A DNA stretch of 64,000 bases. Source: Lepidurus packardi. Its lineage: Eukaryota > Arthropoda > Branchiopoda > Notostraca > Triopsidae. Of the stretch, positions 36,101-48,629 are shown piece by piece (the first letter of the stretch is position 1; each line of letters starts with the position of its first letter). The notes under the pieces are model-generated. The model saw only the letters and a list, made by a program, of their open reading frames with translations, was not told the DNA's origin and did no database searches. The DNA lies in NCBI GenBank assembly GCA_023053545.1, contig JAKZAN010000001.1:2066565-2130564 (forward strand). The letters run 5' to 3'. The position numbers and the translations under genes are program-made.

Positions 36101-38698
36101 ATACCATGTTAGTGTTGTTATTGTGTTGGGAAAGAGGGCCCGTAATGCAGCAAGGGCCCAAGAAGGGAGTGAAATTAGAACACAGCACTGACCATAATGT
36201 GACTTTCCTTTCCAAGGCGATACTCCGTGTAGGTAAGGAGCTTCTGTAGCGATCCCCAAAACAAGCCTACGAGTTCTTCAAACGGTTACGGTTTTTACAA
36301 ATGAACAAAAGAACCAGGGCAAGTCCGAAAAGTAACTATATGGGACTCTGGGATGATTTGGAGGCGTGGCCTAGGTTGTCATGGCGTTGCCCTCATTTAC
36401 GCAAATAAATCCGCTTCTTTTACATCGTAAGAAAAAGGGCGAGAGCCACGACAAAGACACCTTAAGATTAGTCCTTGGTCTAGAACTAGTAGCCTAGGAT
36501 AAGCTACCACGTAAGGAGAGAAAGAGAAATATAAACAGAAAAATAGAAGGGATATAGGCAGGCTGCCAGTCAACCATGCGATCCCTGACCTTCTTATTTT
36601 TGGGGAGGAAAAAATCAAGGCTTAATTCCTATGCAACATAGTTTTCACCTTTCTCTCGCTTGTTTAAGCTAAAAAGAGCACGAGTTGGAACATTTAGAGA
36701 GTGGAGTTGACTTGTTTTGGCTGAAATTTTTCCATAGGATTTCATCGTCTAGGAGCCGCAAAACTGGTTCATGTATCTCCCGCGCTATACGAAAAATCGG
36801 AAAGGATTCCGATTCGCCGTTTGCTAGAGTTCGACCCCTCAGCCAATCCGAGGCTACCTTATGGAAAGAGCTCGGGCCCAGACCGGCTTTCGCTTCCCTG
36901 CGCTCAGTCTACGATTTGGCGTGACAGCGACTACATCTGCAGGATTTTAGGTGGGGTGTTGGCGCTGGGAATTCTATTGGCCTTTTTTGTTCTGTTTGTT
37001 TCGGTGTTCTACCCCAGAAAAAAACGCTGTGTGTCACGTCAAGCTTGTAGACTCTGGCTTACTCTTTTGGTATGGTGAAAGAAATTGTGTAGGTGATCCT
37101 GGAGTTCAATACGTGGATTACAGTTTGTTCCCAAAACGTTCGCGTAAGCCAAGACACGAAAATTGCCCTTGCGCGTGGCGTCTGCCACGGAGAAACCAAC
37201 GTTTGTTGGTTGTTTGCGACCACATACACACTCGACAGTTCCTTCACCGGCCATTGCTCCTGCGGAAATTTTTATTCTTGACTAAAGAGACGATATTATC
37301 AACCACCAGGAAACAACAAGTTTTTTTTAACAAAATCCAGTTGATTTGACTTTTGCTGTCTGAACTGTGTAGACCAGAATGGCCTCATCAAGGTATATAT
37401 TTTTTGCGTTGTTGTTACATTTCTAATTCTCTGTTTTTATGTTAGCAACGTATTTAGTTTGTTTGACTTGTAGTTCCCAAGAATGATTGTTCAGGCTCTC
37501 AGAAAACCTGCAAAATTGGGATCAAAATGGACTAGGAGATACTAAAAGTGCTGAACCCTGCGTTTTCTCTGTGGGGAATCGATCTTTTAAGATTGTCAGG
37601 TCTTTTCAAGGTCAGCGCGAAAATCTGCACCGTACCCCCTCCTGGCCTGCACTAGTGAAAATCCACCGGTTAAGTTTCTACGTCCCAAAGTCATGTTTAT
37701 GTTTTCCTTTTAACCTTATGGTTTTTAATCAGAAAGTGGGATCTAGAATAGCTAGGCAGCCTTGGGAATCTTTCGTATGAGCACATCAAATTTCCCCAGC
37801 TAACTATATTCCGTGTCGCAACGTAAAAATGTGACTGACCTTAAAGTTCCCTTATTGTGGGATCCCGAATGAACGATTTAGCAGAAAACCCCCATCCGGA
37901 ATGCAATCTGACCCAATGATTCCGAGCCAAAAGACATTCAGGAGGGTTTCTATTCGGATTTGGATATCGAGTTCTACGTCAAATCACGTACGCAAAACGG
38001 GAAGAATTTTGAGCTCGAGATTCCTTCCCATTTTTAATTCTCTGACTTATTTTCTTTTTTTTTCTCATTCATAAGGAATGATGTGTCTTTATAGCTTTAC
38101 ATACTAGCTAGCCTGCTATTACCGACTTTAGCCCCCCCAAGTCCGAGGACAAACCCAAGGTCTTTGCTCCCTTTTTAGCCATCTTTGTCCAAGCTTTTAA
38201 AATCCTACGAAGGCCCGCCTCCTTTGGTGATTACAGGAACTTCCTAAATAAAGACCATTTAAAGTAGCAAAAATAAGAATATTGCCAGTTTCTCAAATCA
38301 AGATGCAATTGTAGCGAACGAAATGATTAAATTGCAAGTAAAAGGCATCTTAAATGAATAAATTCTCCTAGTTTATGCCATCTTATACTAATTCATTTAA
38401 TTATATAGAGTTTTAATTAGAAAACTGTAATAACAAGGAAGCTTTTACTTGTTAAGGACGTCTGGTTTTTCGGGAAATTTCGCGTCTAGGAAAAGCGTAG
38501 CAGGACGATCACCTTGACTCGATTAGCGCAGGGGTTCTGCACATGCGCATCCGACCAAAACAACGCATCTTTGGCTCCCTGCCAAGGAAGAAGAAAGGGA
38601 AAAAAGATGCGCAAAGGGGGCCTATTGTTTTGGAACTTTACCGAGGTCATCTTGGGCCTTTGAACTCGAATTAATGGTGGGGGAGGGATAGAGGGCAT
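33123..38698 (-). CDS. Unrecognised small basic protein, multi-exon, probably alternatively spliced
   Basis: Five candidate exons join without phase conflict: 38698-38642 (start [19 protein letters not shown]), 35600-35517 (RYPIGLGLVTRNRGHTPKRS), 33548-33351, 33265-33234 (VYPVPPPTF) and 33198-33123 (stop TAG), giving 148 residues. An alternative terminal exon at 35419-35363 after exon 2 would give a 65-residue form ending in SVVDVIT. The acceptors at 35601, 33549 and 35420 are strong pyrimidine-tagged cag sites; the donor after 33351 (gtttcc) is weak. The 66-codon exon is clearly protein-like: HFYEGKAKTRLTDVRIAKAR, EEKDPYELFKEGRKTLDEN. There is no signal peptide or membrane segment; the protein is basic with a Pro-rich start. 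I do not recognise it. Arthropod thick-filament proteins such as myofilin are of this size and are a hypothesis to test, not a call. Confidence 0.5.
33304..33322. repeat. GA microsatellite inside a putative polypyrimidine tract
   Basis: GA run on the + strand; on the minus strand it reads as CT repeats within the intron that ends at the 33265 acceptor. Confidence 0.7.
35363..35419 (-). other. Alternative 3'-terminal coding exon of the minus-strand basic-protein gene
   Basis: Starts after a strong acceptor (pyrimidine run, ttgcag) and reads 18 residues, KSRSPGSMDSCSVVDVIT, to a TAG. It is in phase 0 with the exon at 35600-35517. The exon at 33548-33351 is also in phase 0 with that donor, so the two look like mutually exclusive 3' choices. 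Confidence 0.4.
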
Positions 38699-41600
38699 AC
38701 TTAGTCTACTTTTCTGGTTCAGGCTAATTTGCATAGCTCACGAGAAACGTTTTTCGTACCCCTTTTTCTCTGAAAGGAAGCAGAGCAGTAGAAAGATCTC
38801 CGGCTTTTGTACAACGACCACCACGAAGGTGAATAAACCCCAATTCTTGGTGAGAGATGGGGGAGAAGAGGTCTTCTACAGGATTTTTGAGATCTTGGTT
38901 AAATGGTCACATTTGTGGCTCGTCTTCGAGTTGGATTTTCTTTTAATTTCTGAAATTTCGGGGATTTTGTCGGTCTTCTTCCCGTCTCCTCCCCTTTAAC
39001 AGGGGGGAACATACTTGCGTTCGAGCGACCTTCATGCTATTGTTTCCCCAACACCGAGGTCATTGTTGTCCAATTTCCGGTCTAAGATACTTCTGTAGCC
39101 TCGGATTCTTTGACCCCGCCTCCACGGCCTCGTCACACGCAAACTTGAGATAAAAGGGATAATTTTCATTCAAAATTTTTTTGAAAACCGGTTTTACGAG
39201 TGTCTCAGTGAAAATCTTGAAAAGCAAAAGTCATTGGATATACTAATTGAATAATATATTTTTTTATTTATTTGTCTAGAGTGGCTGTTTTGAGCGAATG
39301 TACGCAGACCATGGGGGGGCGTGGCGGCGGGGCCAGTCCAGGGGCAAGTGGGGGAGCTAGCAGTGGCGCCGCCTCCTCTTCAACCTCGTCCTCATCCACA
39401 TCGTCGTCGTCCTCGTCGTCTTCTTCCTCATCGCAGGCGTCGTCGGCATCGTCCATGGCGGTGTCACGTGTCCCATCGCCCCCGCCCCCTGAAGCCTCCA
39501 CCCCAGTGGCGGAAAATTGGTGTTACACGCAGGTCAGTTCTTGGGTGGCCATGTAAACGATAGAAAATAGCAAAGTAATCTAACCTTGGCTTGTTCCGGT
39601 CTGCTCAAAATATACATATAATACAATTAAAAGTAGACATTCCGGAGGCGAATAATAAGATTCATTTTACGAAGGCCTTGCTGGCAATGAACATAAATAG
39701 GATAATTTTCGACAAGGCTCCTGACAGTAAAGTAGGAGATATTAATATCCTAGGAAAAATATAATTTATCAGATTTCGTAATTTGGAAATCTATAAGACA
39801 TTTTTTTATACTAAAGTAGTCTTTTCTTGCAGTAAATAGGCACTTGCGGTAGTAAGAAAATTATTGTAAACATGTTCTATTAGGGATATAGGAATTGGAA
39901 AATAGCTTAATGGGTTTGCAGTTTGTTATGAAGTATTTTACGGGAAACTCTTAATATAATTGGCAATATGATAGTGGTGACATGCTTTCATTGCCAAAAG
40001 TAATTGCTACTTTTTTGTCTAAATTTGAAAGCCTAATGTAGTCTGAACAGGTCAGTAGAGGGATGTATGCGCTAAAAGCGTATTTGGCCACCAAGATACC
40101 GAAGTGTGGCCGGAATAGTCATCGAGGGAGAGAGAGAGAGAAGCTAGATTTTTGGTCATGATCTGAGGATTTCTTTTCCGTTTGAGCAAAAGAAGGTTAC
40201 CCCGATTTCTCTCTCTCTCTCTTTCTTGCTTCTCTGGTTAAGACTATCTTAGTGGCGTTTTCCAATTTAAGAGTTTTAAAAAAGTTGCAATATAGGTTAG
40301 GTCAGCTTCCAACTTCAACTTTCGCTGGCGTAACCGGAAAGTGTTAACTAACTAATGGGGACTGATAGTGTTTAGTTGTCTAGGGAATGCTGTCTTGTGA
40401 TGGATAGTGGAGCCACCACCCAAACAAAAGAGAGGGACAAAGAGACGATCTTTTCAAGAAGGCGTGCGTTTTCTTTTCTTTCTTTCTTTTGCATATTGGG
40501 TCATTTCACGTAACACATGGTTGACTGGCCCTCAAAAGCGTTGTAGTCTAAATGAAGGGGAAAGTGACATTTCACTAAGTGACGCGTCATTTCAACGGTC
40601 GTTTCGCAAAGTGTATGCGAAAACTTTCCCTGGCCTTTAAAAATATAGAAAGCAATTTCGTGATTTTCCAAATTTTCGCACGGTTTTTTTGTTAGGGTTA
40701 ATTTGAGTTGAATAGCTTTACTAGGAAGACAGATTTCTCCGAACATTCGTGTGCGATATTCGCGAAATTGCGTGACATGGAAGGGAACATTGGGCTTTCA
40801 ACCATACTCTATTTATATGGGGAAAATCTTTGCGACATATTATTGATTTCTAAACTAATATTTGGCTACGAAGTTCAGGGCCTTAAAAGAAACACAAGAG
40901 CTACGTCAGTGGCTTTGCAATAGATTACTAAGCTTCCAGTTTTATGACTGGAATGTAAAACAGCCGATTAATTTATGGATGTTTTCTCCTTATGTCATTT
41001 GCAGGTGAAAGTTATCAAATTCAGTTACATGTGGACCATCAACAACTTCAGTTTTTGCCGAGAAGAAATGGGAGAAGTGCTCAAGTCGTCGACTTTCTCT
41101 GCAGGCGCCAATGACAAACTTAAATGGTAAATTTTCCGTTCTTATTATTTCACCCGTTTTCTGATAAGGGGCCCTGAAAAATGGAAGAATAGGCATGTAT
41201 TGCGTATGATGCGCGTATGGTGCGCGTTTTTCCCCCCCGAAAAGCTATACAAGTTCTCGAACACTTGCCCACGAGTCCCAGTCCCGGTTTTCTTTCTCAT
41301 TTGGGGTCAATTGGACGGAGCCCACAAAGGAAAGTGAAGGAAGAAGTGGGTCGGGGAGAGAAGGGGCAGAAATTTGGAATTGGGGACGCCATAGCGGCCG
41401 GCCATGAGCCTCTTTAAGCCATGTTTTACAACTTCACAATGAGTTTGGGGTCATATAGTCTTACTTTTGGATGACAACTCCAGTTTTACCCAAATGAATT
41501 TTTTTTCCGATTCCAAGTTACTCAATATTTTCTTACGGTCGATCGATGTTTGGTATTTTTCGATTTCGAGTTCTTCAGAATTCATTGACCTTCAGAAAAC

Positions 41601-42931
41601 TTCAGGGATCCATTTCAACCCATTTCAGGAATCTTTAGAAATTTATAGCTGGATGAATTAGAAAAATTGGGTCAAGAGAAATCAGTTTGGAAAACCTTGG
41701 AATTTTAGTATCCCGAAATAGTGAGAGAAAAAGGAGAAAGAGTTAATTGCTGAGTTTGGAGAAAAAGTAAACTAATTGTTTGTTTTTATCCCCAGGTGTT
41801 TACGGGTGAATCCAAAAGGATTGGACGAGGAAAGCAAGGATTATTTGTCACTGTACCTGCTGCTGGTGTCTTGCAACAAAAGCGAAGTGCGCGCCAAATT
41901 CAAATTCTCGATCCTGAACGCCAAGCGCGAAGAAACGAAAGCCATGGAGAGCCAGCGCGCCTACCGTTTCGTCCAGGGCAAAGATTGGGGATTTAAGAAG
42001 TTTATTCGACGAGACTTTCTGTTGGATGAAGCCAACGGACTCTTACCAGATGACAAATTAACTCTGTTCTGCGAAGTGTCCGTGGTGGCCGACTCGGTCA
42101 ACATTTCCGGGCAGTCCAACGCCGTCCAGTTCAAAGTGCCGGAATGTCGGTTGTCGGACGATTTGGGCCTCCTTTTCGAGAACCAGCGTTTTAGCGATGT
42201 GACGCTGGCCGTGGGTGGACGAGAGTTCCAGGCTCATAAAGCCATTCTCGCAGCCCGGTCACCAGTCTTTGCGGCCATGTTCGAGCACGAGATGGAAGAA
42301 CGCAAACACAATCGCGTGGATATCACGGATATGGACCATGAAGTGTTTCGGGAAATGTTACGGTTCGTGTATACTGGCAAAGCCTCTTGTTTGGAACGCA
42401 TGGCCGACGACTTACTCGCTGCCGCGGACAAATACGCTTTAGAGCGGCTCAAAGTCATGTGTGAAGAAGCACTGTGCACCAATTTGGCCACCGAAAACGC
42501 AGCGGATGTCCTCATTCTAGCAGATCTTCATTCCGCCGACCAGCTCAAAGCCCAGGCCATCGACTTTATCAACACGTGAGTTACTTAGTTTTCCGTTGTT
42601 TTTTAAATGTTGTTTTGAATTTTTGTATTCCTAATTTTGCTGTTATTCTGACATTCATTTTTAGTAAATTATTTGCTAAATTTGTTGATAAAAGATCTTC
42701 TCCTGTAGTTGTGCATGTAGTTTTTATGAACAGTTTATTACTGAATATTGATTCATTTCCTAACGCTTTTTTGGCATTATTTATAGGCACGCAACGGAAG
42801 TAATGGAGACGGTCGGATGGAAGTCCATGATCCAGTCGCATCCTCACCTCATTGCCGAGGCTTTTCGCGCCTTAGCTACCCAACAAATCCCGCCTATCGG
42901 CCCTCCGCGTAAACGTCTCAAGCAGAATTGA
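37379..42931 (+). CDS. rdx: Speckle-type POZ protein / roadkill, CUL3 substrate adaptor
   Basis: SPOP/roadkill recruits nuclear substrates such as Gli/Ci to the CUL3 ubiquitin ligase. Exons 39280-39532, 41005-41126, 41796-42575 and 42787-42931 encode it with near-vertebrate identity. MATH domain: [20 protein letters not shown] through [14 protein letters not shown]-like sequence; [23 protein letters not shown] through [24 protein letters not shown]-like end, then the basic nuclear tail [10 protein letters not shown] tiny upstream exon 37379-37392 (ATG GCC TCA TCA AG) ends in phase 2 and joins the 39280 acceptor in frame, giving 437 residues; alternative in-frame starts are 39311 and 39455. 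Between them lies a Gly/Ala/Ser-rich leader with a long serine run before the conserved SRVPSPPPP. Intron 1b (39533-41004) is long; intron 3 is 211 bp. The first exon is inferred. Confidence 0.96.
39341..39450 (+). repeat. rdx: Poly-serine codon repeat in the SPOP leader
   Basis: Mixed TCN/AGC serine codons encode a run of about thirty residues that are mostly serine with a few Ala and Thr. Use of several serine codons shows protein-level selection or an old expansion rather than a fresh trinucleotide slip. The antisense strand reads as an acidic Asp/Glu run, which is only a shadow. Confidence 0.75.
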
Positions 42932-44537
42932 GTGGAATGTGAGAAAGGAAATTTTCACCATGGAGCGTGATCCATGGCAAAAAAGCACGACGATCTCTGT
43001 ACATAGCAAAACGTACATACCACCCTACAAGAGAACCATACACGGCCCAGGAGGACAACAAAAACACCATCATACCACAGTTTTGGATTATTTGGGGGAG
43101 GGGGAGGTTGAGGAGGCGTGGCTCCCGGTGAAGGGCGATGTAAGAAAATCATTTTGCAGTGCAAGAAAAACAAAAGGAATGGAGAAAGAGTAGGTTTTTC
43201 CTGTGATAAAACGCGAAAAAGACAAGCCAGCCAGCCATATCCAGTCATTTTCTTATGTGGGACTTTTTTGAAAAAATTATTATGATAAAAAGTTCAGTAT
43301 CAGAATATTGAGCTATTTGGTACATTTCTCCTATCATGTTCACTCTGGAAAATGGATAGATAAGTTAGCCCCTCCTTCCCTGGACTTGGTGTGTGGTTTT
43401 GCCTGTGTTTCCTCATGGGCCATGCCTACCTGCAGACAAAACGGCCAATAAGACTTTTCGTGCACTAGAACGCCTATTACTAAGTCGTTTTCTGTTTATG
43501 TTCGGTTTAGATTACAAGACCGTGGGGTTAAAATAGTGTGGCGAGAGTTAAGTGCTGTACAAAATGATGAATTTTTTTTTCGTATTTTTTGTGGATCCAT
43601 ACACGCCCACTTTCTCCCCACCCGTCGCGTAGGTCCTGAGATCAGAAAAGTTAACATAAAGGTAACACAACACGTGTGTTGAAACATTCTGGAAAAAGTC
43701 TTATGTTCGTGTTGAGTGTTCAGATTTAGGGATCCGTTGCGTTGGTAACCACACCCATCATTACATTTGTATGTATCCAGGAAAAATTTAATCATGTACG
43801 AGCGCGTTTGAAAGTGTTATGTGAAGCAAAGTCGAGTCGGCAGAAGAAAGAATGTGTTTTTGTGTTCAGCTTCTTGTGTAACTTTATGCCCCCCCCCCCT
43901 CTTATGAGAAAGTTTCATCCCCTTACAATACAACGCCGTATTGTTTCAAATTACGCGACTTTGCGTTGACATTGCATCTTTGCGAAGCGAAGTTCTCATA
44001 TGACCAGTGCATGTTTAACATGGCAACTTTCTGTTCATATTCCGTTAAACGAAAACGCCGTACTTTCCTAAACAAAGCATGGAAGGTCATCTTGGAGCTT
44101 AGTAATTTCAATTTACTGTCCATTCTCGTATTTTCTTTCATTTTCTGTATTGCATTATTGGCGATATGACAATTTTGCATTTTTATATCGCATTATTTGG
44201 GCTTCTGCGGATCTACGGATCTTTAATGAAAAAATCTCAGTCTAAGGTGGTTGTTTGTTTCTATAAATGTTTTCTTTGTAAGTTTTCCTTTTTGGGGTTT
44301 TCTATTATAAACATTCCATAGTGATTTGCTAGTCGCTGCGCTGCTGTTCGGGTTTCACCTCTTGAAATTAAATTCACCGGCTCGCTCTTCGCCGTTTAAC
44401 GAGTACCGAAAAGTGTGTTGTTGTTCTCGCCGTCTCCCACGCTTTTCCTGCTTTCCTGCTTCATACCTTCCACAATTGGTGTTTTCTAATTAATGCATTT
44501 TAATTAAGTAGGATCCCGAGGGAGGTTGAGTAATATC
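42932..44537. other. SPOP 3' region and ZIP upstream region
   Basis: No further exon recognised. It should contain the SPOP 3' untranslated region and the promoter and 5' leader of the zinc transporter. A C10 run lies near 43.89 kb. Confidence 0.4.
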
Positions 44538-46794
44538 ATGTGTAGGCATTTGGGATTGTTTGTATGCTTCACATGCCTAACTCTAGCGTCCCAATTGGAA
44601 CAGGCGGCTCTAATCGCACCCGTTGATGTTCAGAATCAAAATTTCTACCCGCATCTTCAGCAACTCTTCGACAAATATGGAATCAACGGAACATTAGACA
44701 TGACTGCTTTGGCTAAATTATTACACACCTTAGGGTTACCCAGTCCCAAACCCTCAAATTCAATCCATTGCACGCTCGACAATAATTTAAATCCAAGTTC
44801 GGAGATAAACATGGATAAATTCACGTCTCTTTGCCCTGCCATCCTTTCCCAGTTAGAAAGCAAGATGTGTCGTGAATACCCCGCTCCGCCTGTGCATTCG
44901 GAACCATTAGCTATCTACGAATGCAGAGCAAAAGGTGACTAGTTTATTAAAAAGCGCCATGGGTTGATGTAATTCGCATTCTAGCCCAATCCTGATCTAA
45001 CTCTACTGTTCATTTATTTTAATATTGTCTTTTTCTGTATTTAGTGTGGCTGTTCGCTACGCTGTCGGTCTTGGCCATCTCCTTGTGTGGCATGGCTGCG
45101 GTGTCTGTGATTCCTCTGTTACCTGAGAAGCTTTTTCAAAAATTTATCCAATATCTGGTAGCATTAGCCATTGGTTCGCTTACAGGAGATGCGTTGTTAC
45201 ACTTGTTACCTCACGTAAAGCTCCGTATAACTTCCTTAATGTAATTTTGAATTCATCTATATCATTTACCAGGCGTTTATGGGTCGTGACGATGTACATT
45301 CAGCGGAGTCTCCATTGGCGAAACCAGACAGTAATTCTTCATTGTATATCGAGCATGAGGACCATTCAGATTATCTAGAAGACAGTCATTCAGAATCTCA
45401 TCATGATGCTGTATGGAAAGGCCTGGTAGCCTTGCTAGTAATCACCTTTTTTTTCTTGGCTGAACGTCTGTTACATATCTTTGGCCAACGAAGGTCTGCT
45501 CGCCAAAAAAAGCAGCAAGTATTTACGAAAACCCATTTATTATTATTTTTGTTTTGTCTTAAACAATAAGAAATTGTAATACGTTTCTTTTTTGTTGTTT
45601 AGAGACCTCATGTAGTGAAGGTTATGTCACAAAGTAGTAAAGCGGTTGGGGAAAAGCTCTGTTTGCACCACGATCACAAGCACTCGAACCATGCGAGTTC
45701 CAAAATCGGTAGTTGCCTTTTCTTTTTTAATTAAAAAAGAAATAGATAAATAACATTAATAGTAGATAAAGTTAGTTAATGTGAAGTCGCGTTTTGAGAA
45801 CGATACAATTATTCAAATTACCGTTGATTTTAAGATAATTCTTAGTGAATCTTTATGTACTCATTTTTAGGAGATGGGCTTCAGAATGAGGAAGAAAAGC
45901 GGTCAACGTCTCGGTTAGGAAATCGATCCCCGGATTCGTGTGCGAATTGGGAGGGATTGGTAGTGGGTGAACCCTTGATTTTATGCAAATCGCACCCGAT
46001 TTGTGCTGGGAATGATTTTCAAGACTGTTCGGACAAGACTGCGGCCAAGCAATGCTCTGAATCAGGGAGATTCGTACCAGTTCAACCCGCTATTCACAAT
46101 AGTCGCGCTTCAGCTATTGCTGCGGAAGAAGTCCCGGGAGAAGAAGAGTTAACCGTCTTTATCGCAGAGCATCATACCTCCCATCATGGCCACTCCCATT
46201 CTCATGGTCACGTACATGCCAAAGCAGGCAGCGTTGCTGCGTTAGCGTGGATGGTTTTAGTGGGCGATGGGTTCCATAATTTAGCAGATGGGTTAGCCAT
46301 TGGAGCAGCTTATGCTTCATCCCTTACGTCTGGCGTCACTACGTCGATCGCAATCTTGTGCCATGAACTGCCGCACGAATTAGGTAAGAAGATTCTTAGG
46401 ATTTATTTAAACCTACCGTAACTTAATTTTTTGTATGTAAATAGGCGATTTTGCAGTCTTGTTGAAAGCTGGAATGACAGTTAAGCAAGCATTGCTGTGC
46501 AATTTGCTGTCCTCCATACTCTGCATGCTGGGAGTCGTCTTGGGAGTGTCGCTTAGCTCCTCCCATGCCGCTTCAGGCTGGCTTTTTGCCGCCACCGCGG
46601 GCATGTTCCTCTATATTGCCTTGGTGGATATGGTCCCTGAATTAAGCAGCCATATCAACCCTCACGAATCAGTTTGGGTGCGCCTCTTAGTCCATATAAG
46701 CGGCTTACTTACTGGCTTTTCGATAATGCTTATCATCGCGCTTTATGAAGACGAGATAAAATTCCTTTTCCACCCAAAAGAAAGTAGCGTATGA
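44538..46794 (+). CDS. ZIP-family zinc transporter, LIV-1 subfamily
   Basis: ZIP (SLC39) proteins bring zinc into the cytosol across the plasma membrane or from organelles. Six exons (44538-44934, 45045-45214, 45273-45518, 45603-45708, 45871-46383, 46445-46794) join in frame to 593 residues. There is a signal peptide ([14 protein letters not shown]), an extracellular N-terminal domain with paired cysteines, then membrane segments. The metal-binding core is clear: [13 protein letters not shown] near residue 440 and [18 protein letters not shown] about 30 residues on, the HExPHExGD pattern of LIV-1 proteins with a His at the first position, unlike the Glu of ZIP8/14. A cytosolic loop is His-rich ([12 protein letters not shown]) and Cys-bearing. 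DALLHLLPH marks an earlier membrane helix. Closest known groups are ZIP6/10 (fear-of-intimacy) and ZIP4/12; I cannot separate them by eye. The gene converges on STRAD, with 230 bp between stops. Confidence 0.93.
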
Positions 46795-46983
46795 CCGCTT
46801 AAACAAGTGTGCTGTCATTTGTATCCAACCTCATGCAGACACCCTAACATAATAGATTGACAATGACAATACTTACAGATATAAATTATCAAGCGCCAGA
46901 CAAAGAAAAAAGAATAATCCTTTTCGTTTAAGCCATACATTTTGAACTCCTATCCCTTCTTCGTAAGGGAACACAGAAAATGG

Positions 46984-46989
46984 TTTATT
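46984..46989 (-). terminator. Polyadenylation signal of STRAD
   Basis: AATAAA on the minus strand, 36 bases past the STRAD stop codon. Confidence 0.6.
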
Positions 46990-47024
46990 TTTTAACAGTC
47001 CTCCAAATTAATCCCCTTAGGCTC

Positions 47025-48629
47025 TCATTCAAACGTGAAGTCCCATTCTTGATCGTCTACTTCTAACTTGGCCAAAATGTCGGTTAATAAATTGGCAGGT
47101 TCAGATGATACGGAATCTAAAAAGAAGGGAAAAAATACAATGATTGAAGTGTTACTTATTATTTTGTCTTGTGTTACCAGAATAACAATTGGTGCTTAAA
47201 ATGGGGGCCACGGGTGAGAGCCAATCAGGTAATCGGGCCTGGCCTTTTTTCAGTGGATAGAAGAAAACGTGTTTCAAGACCTGGGACACGGTTGGTCGTA
47301 AGGTTTGCTCGCGTTGAACGCACATGAGTGTCATTTGATGGAAAGAGCGTGAAAAGGAACGTTGCTGAGCATAGAGCATACGAGATTCCATTAAATTATT
47401 GTCGAAAACATCAGACTCCGAGGGAAGAACTTGTTAAAAAGGCACACAATTAAGTTGGGAAGGTTTATGTATGCACTACATTCAATAGAAAAATTACTAG
47501 GCATGGCAAGTCCGATGTCTTCGTCTTTCAAGGGAATTTGAACTGTGGTGCAATCCCATAGCAAAGGGGGCGGTCCTTGAAGTTTTTCAAGGAGTAATTG
47601 TGTGGAAGGTAGTTCGGCGTAAGGAACGATTCCATTAGCCATCTCACAAGCGGTGATGCCCAGACTATAGATGTCAGATTTCTCGTTATAGCCACGAAGA
47701 TTTTGTTCGATCACTTCTGGACTCAGCCAGTTGAGACTGCGTTGGGTATTGGGTGGGAAAATATGGACGGCGCGTTGCCAGCGACCTTCTTTGACAATAT
47801 GAAGCGCGTCCCGTAGGCCGGAGAGACAAACCTGACCTCGGGCCGAGATCAGGATATGGCTGGCTCGAACATTCCTGTTAATTTAAAGAAACAAACTGTG
47901 TTTACAACATTGTAGGTGTACAAATTCACTAGATTTAACCTATGAATATAGCCTTTGGTGTGAAGATAGGACAGCGCTTGCAAAACGTCTCGAAGAATGA
48001 TGCAAATGGCTGGTTCGGGTAAGCCAGTCACAAAATGGGATTGTAAGAGATCAGAAACGGAACCATATTCCATTAAGGGAGTGACCAAGAACAGCCAAGG
48101 TCCGGTAGTGAAGCTGGACAGAAGAGGGAGGAGATTGGTATGCTTCATCTGCTTCATCAAATTGATTTCCTAGTGGTAAATTGCATTAAGATTTTGCATG
48201 CATTTTCTTTTGGAGTAGCCAATAGCCAATTACTTTGATGAAGGCAGTATCGTCAGGACATAAGTCAAGATTGTACTTTCGGATAGCGACGAGTGTGGTA
48301 GACGGCTTGTGTTTTGACAGAAGGACAGTTCCTACTTCCCCACAGCAATAGCCAATAAGTCTAATCTTCTCAAATGCGCTCGGATCGCTACTTGAGACAG
48401 AAGCAACTGGAAATTCGCGAGAGAAACGGCGTACCAACTCACTTACATCTTTTGCTACCTAGAAACACAGATTGTTTAAATTTAACTTTATGCTGCAGTT
48501 ATAATTTGTCCTTGTAGTTTAGTAAAATTAAAATATACTCATATATATATACATATAAATATAATTATATACAAAATATACATGTTCACTGGAGAGGGAT
48601 CCGCTGTCACCACTAGCATTACTATCCAT
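47025..48629 (-). CDS. STE20-related adaptor pseudokinase (STRAD)
   Basis: STRAD is an inactive kinase that, with MO25, activates the tumour suppressor kinase LKB1 and holds it in the cytoplasm. Six exons (48629-48582, 48458-48234, 48169-47940, 47874-47498, 47429-47178, 47116-47025) give 407 residues. The catalytic machinery is lost: the HRD loop reads HRNVRASHILI (His167-Asn169), and the DFG triplet is replaced by LSGLR, as in other STRADs. Family landmarks include LVTPLMEYGSVSDLL, NWLSPEVIEQNLRGYNEKSD, YSLGITACEMANG and LLLEKLQGPPPLLWD. The protein ends EWDFTFE, close to the C-terminal WEF motif by which STRAD docks on MO25. The gene is divergent from CPEB, the start codons being about 640 bp apart. 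Confidence 0.94.

Noticed and set aside
39268-39501. Acidic Asp/Glu-rich minus-strand open frame
   Set aside because: Complement of the poly-serine codons of the SPOP leader.
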